Shown piece after piece: positions 62,001 through 64,000 of a stretch of DNA of 64,000 nt; position 1 is the stretch's first letter; each line of letters opens with the position of its first letter. Position numbers and translations under genes: made by a program. The notes under the pieces were generated by a model that ran no database searches, had not been told where the DNA came from, and was given only the letters and a program-made list of their open reading frames with translations. The stretch covers positions 9,362,001 to 9,426,000 of the forward strand of contig NC_085109.1 in assembly GCF_030269925.1 (NCBI RefSeq). The letters run 5' to 3'. This stretch comes from Bombyx mori. Taxonomy: Eukaryota > Arthropoda > Insecta > Lepidoptera > Bombycidae.

Positions 62001-62583
62001 ATCTTCTCAGTGGGTCGCGTTTCCGATGCGGTGGTAGATTCTGTGAAGCGTTGCTCTTGTTAGGTTGCTAGGTTAGTGTTAGCAACACTCCGGTTTGAGC
62101 CCCGTGAGCTCTCCTACTAGCTCGGTGTATCTAGAATAACCCCTCGAGGTCACTTGAATAGGTATGAAAATAAAAAAAAACAGCCAACCAAATAGCGACG
62201 TTGCGTCCACATTTACGATAATGTTTTATGTAATATAATTATTCATTGTCATACACGTTTTAATAAAATGTTTTATCTAACTATACTGAGACCTTAGAAC
62301 TTATATCTCAAGGTGATTTACATTGTAGATGTCTATGTGCTCCAGTAACCACTTGACCAGGTGGGCTGTGAGCTCGTCCACCCATCTAAGCAATAAAAAT
62401 AAAAAATCTAAAACGTTGTCGCATTACAGAGGGGTGGTTGGAGCCACTGCTGGCGCGCATCGTGGAAGACAGAGCGACGGTCGTGTGTCCGATCATAGAC
62501 GTTATATCGGATACGACATTCGAATACATTCAGGCTTCCGACATGACGTGGGGCGGCTTCAACTGGAAACTTAACTTTAGATG
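44034..62583 (+). CDS. Polypeptide N-acetylgalactosaminyltransferase, GALNT1/13 (Pgant5) type, 5' part
   Basis: Golgi enzyme that starts mucin-type O-glycosylation by moving GalNAc from UDP-GalNAc to Ser/Thr. Exons: 44034-44262 (ATG at 44107), 44831-45038, 49803-49932, 57497-57663, 59674-59838 and 62430-62583. Phases agree at all junctions, giving 326 residues before the cut. Residues 9-32 are a signal anchor ([20 protein letters not shown]). A variable acidic stem follows to about 115, then the conserved SPGEMGKAVNIP (117-128) and [16 protein letters not shown]. The GT-A catalytic part begins with [19 protein letters not shown] (178-196) and LVDDAS, with the metal-binding D-x-H at 269-271 in FLDAHCECT. 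Exon 6 ends [13 protein letters not shown]. The stem and anchor align with GALNT1. The rest of the catalytic domain and the ricin-type lectin domain lie beyond 64000. Confidence 0.95.
45477..45720 (-). pseudogene. RTE-type LINE polyprotein fragment, antisense in GALNT intron 2
   Basis: [20 protein letters not shown] and [15 protein letters not shown] match the C-terminal linker found in many RTE-type reverse-transcriptase polyproteins; the following [14 protein letters not shown] part is lost. No complete domain remains. Confidence 0.6.
46393..46599. repeat. Tandem repeat, three copies of 69 bp
   Basis: TGTAGTACCTTTAGGTTGAA recurs at 46393, 46462 and 46531, and copies differ at only a few positions. 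The period is 23 codons, so both strands stay open through it, but no gene features accompany the frames. Confidence 0.92.
47100..47340 (+). repeat. Decayed relative of family C
   Basis: CAGCCCACTGACTTTTACGC, GTCTTCTCAGCGAGACGCGA and CATGAGCTCTTGGGTCTCC resemble family C with many changes. Confidence 0.45.
48085..48445 (-). repeat. Family C LINE-like repeat
   Basis: From GCTGGTAGCTAAAAAGGCTA to GGGCGACGCGGCGACGGCGG, longer at its 5' side than the 36910 copy. Confidence 0.75.
48925..49045 (-). repeat. BMC1-like LINE 3' end
   Basis: ATTGCTCGTCTGCCTACACG and GGCCCACCTGGTGGTGAGTG, ending GCAATGCCAGGGGCAAAGTC. Confidence 0.7.
50905..51050. mobile_element. Foldback MITE, second copy
   Basis: Ends read GTGCTTAGTGCCAATTTTTT and CTCGCACTAAGCACGCTG. 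The inner arms GTAAAAGTTAACTCAAATTT and the core AACAGCGCCCCTAGCGGCAA match copies at 4930 and 57759. Confidence 0.7.
51225..51436 (+). repeat. Family C LINE-like repeat
   Basis: AATTTTCTCGCCGGATCTTC and TCAGTGGGTCGCGATTCCGA, ending ACCAGCGAATAGGTAGGGAA. A very worn minus-strand copy follows at about 52300-52430. Confidence 0.7.
52481..52734. mobile_element. MITE with 22-bp inverted ends
   Basis: TCGATGCCTCCAATGAACAC(TA) at 52481-52502 and its mirror TAGTGTTCATTGGAGGCATC(GA) at 52713-52734 match perfectly over 22 bp. The 210 bp between them are A+T-rich and non-coding. Confidence 0.7.
53012..53291 (+). mobile_element. RTE-like LINE 3' tail with 12-bp duplication
   Basis: Encodes the remnants [20 protein letters not shown] and [20 protein letters not shown] and ends in (GAT)n. 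ATGATATCCAAA is found at 53000-53011 and 53292-53303. The body matches the copy at 25263. Confidence 0.78.
54111..54299. mobile_element. MITE, copy 1 of a pair
   Basis: Ends TATTTGGCTTAAAGGACAC and TATCGCTTAAACCAAATA are inverted repeats. The interior CTTCGCTTAATACGC recurs in the copy at 60643. Confidence 0.55.
54363..54574 (-). mobile_element. Helitron-like element (212 bp)
   Basis: On the minus strand it starts A/TCACTACATAGTATAAAAC and ends GGTTGCTAG/T after a G+C-rich 3' segment (CCGAAGCGAAGCAAGGC). Confidence 0.65.
55247..55366 (+). repeat. BMC1-like LINE 3' end, well preserved
   Basis: GCGGTAGGCAGCGGCTTGGC, CCCTGGCATTGCTGAAGTCC and CACCATCAGGTGGGCCGTAT, ending GGGCAAAAAAAAG. Confidence 0.8.
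55385..55776 (-). mobile_element. Helitron-like element (392 bp)
   Basis: On the minus strand it starts A/TCTATACTAATATTATAAAG and ends CCGGGTCGCTAG/T; the G+C-rich 3' end can form a hairpin (CCCGAGCGGAGCCGGG). Confidence 0.68.
56085..56530. repeat. A+T-rich foldback element, copy 3 (longest)
   Basis: Starts ACGCTTTTATTAGCTTCAGA, includes GATTTTGACCCCCTTCAAAA and AAAATAGTGTAAGAAAAAAT, and has GTGGGGTGC facing GCACCCCAC near the right end. Confidence 0.6.
56788..57207 (+). mobile_element. Non-autonomous Helitron (420 bp), copy 2
   Basis: Same start, hairpin and CTAG/T end as the copy at 10438-10848, and collinear with it throughout. It lies 290 bp before GALNT exon 4. Confidence 0.78.
57705..57985. 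mobile_element. Foldback element (281 bp) just past the GALNT exon 4 donor
   Basis: Outer arms AACAAAGTAAAAATAT (57705) and ATATTTTTACTTTGTT (57970) pair, and pairing goes on through GAGTAAAAAC/GTTTTTACTC. The inner ends are CAGTGTGCTTAGTGCGAGT (57759) and ACTCGCACAAAGCACACTG (57929). The inner 171 bp match the elements at 4930 and 50905. Confidence 0.75.
57990..59380 (+). other. GALNT intron 4, nothing recognised
   Basis: A+T-rich DNA. GCAACATGCTTCGTCA occurs twice (near 59027 and 59070). No exon, RNA gene or known repeat was seen. Confidence 0.45.
59388..59632 (+). repeat. Bm1 SINE ending 41 bp before GALNT exon 5
   Basis: Nearly consensus Bm1 body (GGTGGCAGGTCCTCTTGTGA to CTAAGCGATAAAAAAAAAA), in the same direction as the gene. 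Confidence 0.88.
60292..60550 (+). mobile_element. Helitron-like element (259 bp)
   Basis: Starts A/TCTATACTAATATATAAATC and ends GCCCAGCGAAGCGGACGGGT plus ACAGCTAG/T, the typical lepidopteran Helitron 3' end. Confidence 0.75.
60643..60876. mobile_element. MITE, copy 2 of a pair
   Basis: TATTTGGTTTAAGTGACATT and TGTCGCTTATACCAAATA are inverted ends. Interior shared with the copy at 54111. Confidence 0.55.
61690..62178 (+). repeat. Family C LINE-like repeat, longest copy
   Basis: Reaches further 5' than other copies (GCGGGGGTCAAACTGGGGAA, CCGATCCGGTGGACCGAATG) and holds an open frame to 62071. The frame continues across the shared repeat body, so it is repeat-derived. An A-run closes it at 62178. 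Confidence 0.72.
62278..62404 (+). repeat. Bm1 SINE 3' half, 25 bp before GALNT exon 6
   Basis: CTATACTGAGACCTTAGAAC to CATCTAAGCAATAAAAATAA, with an internal deletion; same direction as the gene. Confidence 0.82.
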
Positions 62584-62639
62584 GTGAGTACCTTTTAAAA
62601 GTCCTAAGATTAAAGTACTCTGTTGGAAAATAAATGATA

Positions 62640-62855
62640 AATAAATAAATATTTACTAATAATCACGCCACGTTAATTGGTCCCGTGCTAAGTTCGTAAA
62701 GAACTTGTTTTACAGGTACCAGATAACGGAAATAAATGTAAGATTTTTTATTATGCACATACATATATTTAATATACATCCAACCAAATAACCCTGGAAA
62801 AGACATATATTTATGATATAAATATCTTCCCTTGGCGGGATTCGAAAAACAAACG
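62640..62855 (-). repeat. tRNA-derived SINE, relative of the 27968 copy
   Basis: On the minus strand it shares CGGGATTCG-side box B remnants, the (ATAT)n middle and TATTTCCGTTATCTGGTACC. Flanks are A+T-rich. Confidence 0.6.
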
Positions 62856-63471
62856 ATTTTGTGTCGTTGGCCGGTATTGGGTATTAGGTGTATGTTGTTT
62901 ATCAAATGATTATTATCTAGTGATTATTTATCATTCAAAACACTATAACTTTAAAAAAAAAAATTCAAGAAATTTATTAATTTGTTGCATTATAATAAAA
63001 AAAAAGTGAATTTATCAAATATTAGTTCCAGAATAAGAACAATAGCCGTTTACGCGCTTATATTGTTAAAAGTTACATAAAAATATTGAAATTCGTATTA
63101 AAATAATATTATATTGAATATTGAAAATATATTTTCTCATCGCGTATTATATTATACATAATTGTTTCTTTAGAAATTATGTTAATTCGTAATTTTAGTA
63201 TTTGTTCAGGTGGGCGCGTTACTTGTATAAACAGACGAAAATAAACTGTTATATATTATATGCTAATGATTAATAATGTGTTATGAAGGTGTATGTTCCG
63301 GCGGCATGACTTTTTAAATTTTTATAATTTATAGCATAGGAAATGCTAATAACAAACTATTGAATGTGTACTCTTTGACAATGGCCTTTTAACTCCTCCT
63401 CGTATTCATTATTGGTCGGATGCGTTCATAAATGTAATTTAAGAACGTATATGCCAACTAAAACTTTTTTT

Positions 63472-63718
63472 TAAATATTTATTGCTTAGATGGATGGACG
63501 AGCTCACGGCTCACCTGGTGTAAGGAGTTACCGGAGCCCGTAGACATCTACAACGTAAATGCGCCACCCACCTTGAGATATAAGTTCTAAGGTCTCCGTA
63601 TAGTTACAACGGCTGCCCCACCCTTCAAACCGAAACGCATTACTGCTTCACGGCAGAAATAGGCAGGGTGGTGGTACCTACCCGCGCGGACTCACAAGAG
63701 GTCCCATCACCAGTAAAG
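63472..63718 (-). repeat. Bm1 SINE, minus strand
   Basis: From ATTGCTTAGATGGATGGACG to CTCACAAGAGGTCCCATCAC, near consensus. The rest of the sequence to 64000 holds nothing recognised. Confidence 0.88.
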
Positions 63719-64000
63719 TAAAGTAAAACCTATTTGTAGGAAGGAAAACAATTGATACTAAGAAGTAATAGGAGCCCAGTGAGGGACCATCTTCCTGAAC
63801 GTTTTTCCGAGACGAAATGGTTTGAAAAGTAGAATGGCACTTATTCGACTTTTATATTATATGATACTTGGTCCTTTAGTCCTGAAGTGATTATTATGGG
63901 CTCAAATAACCTACCATCACGCTAATTTCTAAATAACCTGAAACAAATGTGTTATGTGTAAACTTAGTCTAACATTAAGGCGGGGTTAAAAAGTAATCGC

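Noticed and set aside
61556..62071. 171-codon frame as a host gene
   Set aside because: Most of it is the shared family C repeat body, and the upstream part has no domain or start context.

Overview
The window is nuclear DNA of a moth, almost certainly Bombyx (silkworm). The genes have introns with GT-AG junctions, the introns are A+T-rich, and the DNA is packed with tRNA-derived SINEs of the Bm1 type, 5'-truncated LINE tails, Helitrons, a mariner-like element and small inverted-repeat elements. No bacterial-type operon, CRISPR array or intact viral gene was seen.

Six protein-coding genes can be modelled, with reading phases that agree at every junction. From left to right they are: (1) an integrin beta gene on the minus strand (signal peptide exon near 12.95 kb, PSI exon at 5.4 kb, start of the beta-I domain at 0.5-2.2 kb; its 3' part lies left of the window); (2) a small MORN-repeat protein on the minus strand (16.3-18.25 kb); (3) the E2 subunit of pyruvate dehydrogenase, dihydrolipoamide acetyltransferase, on the minus strand (ten exons, 21.4-33.9 kb, complete, 507 aa); (4) ribosomal protein eL43/RpL37A on the plus strand (34.8-36.4 kb), divergent from E2; (5) an SLC41/MgtE-type magnesium transporter on the minus strand, in one uninterrupted exon (38.1-39.4 kb); (6) a polypeptide N-acetylgalactosaminyltransferase of the GALNT1/13 (Pgant5) type on the plus strand (from 44.0 kb, cut by the right edge). 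These are unrelated housekeeping and cell-surface genes; nothing suggests that they form a functional cluster.

Most other sequence is transposable-element debris. Three interspersed families recur: Bm1 SINE (marked by GGTGGTAGGACCTCTTGTGA), a second family with the motif GCCCACCTGATGGTGAGTGG (probably the 3' end of BMC1), and a third, unnamed 5'-truncated family with CAGCCCACTGAGTTTCTCGC. Other elements include a full-length DD37D mariner-like element with a frameshifted transposase, RTE-like LINE tails with clear target-site duplications, at least seven Helitron-like segments and several foldback elements.

The most unusual object is a U6 snRNA-derived segment (35798-about 35895) joined directly to a LINE 3' end inside the second RpL37A intron. 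This looks like an insect counterpart of the U6-LINE chimeras known from mammals. Also worth checking are insertions very close to splice sites (E2 exon 6, GALNT exons 4, 5 and 6), a cluster of GATA sites at the integrin 5' end, a triplicated 69-bp tandem repeat, and a perfect 12-bp hairpin followed by a second one at 42.6 kb. Family names were assigned from memory of the families, without a database search.
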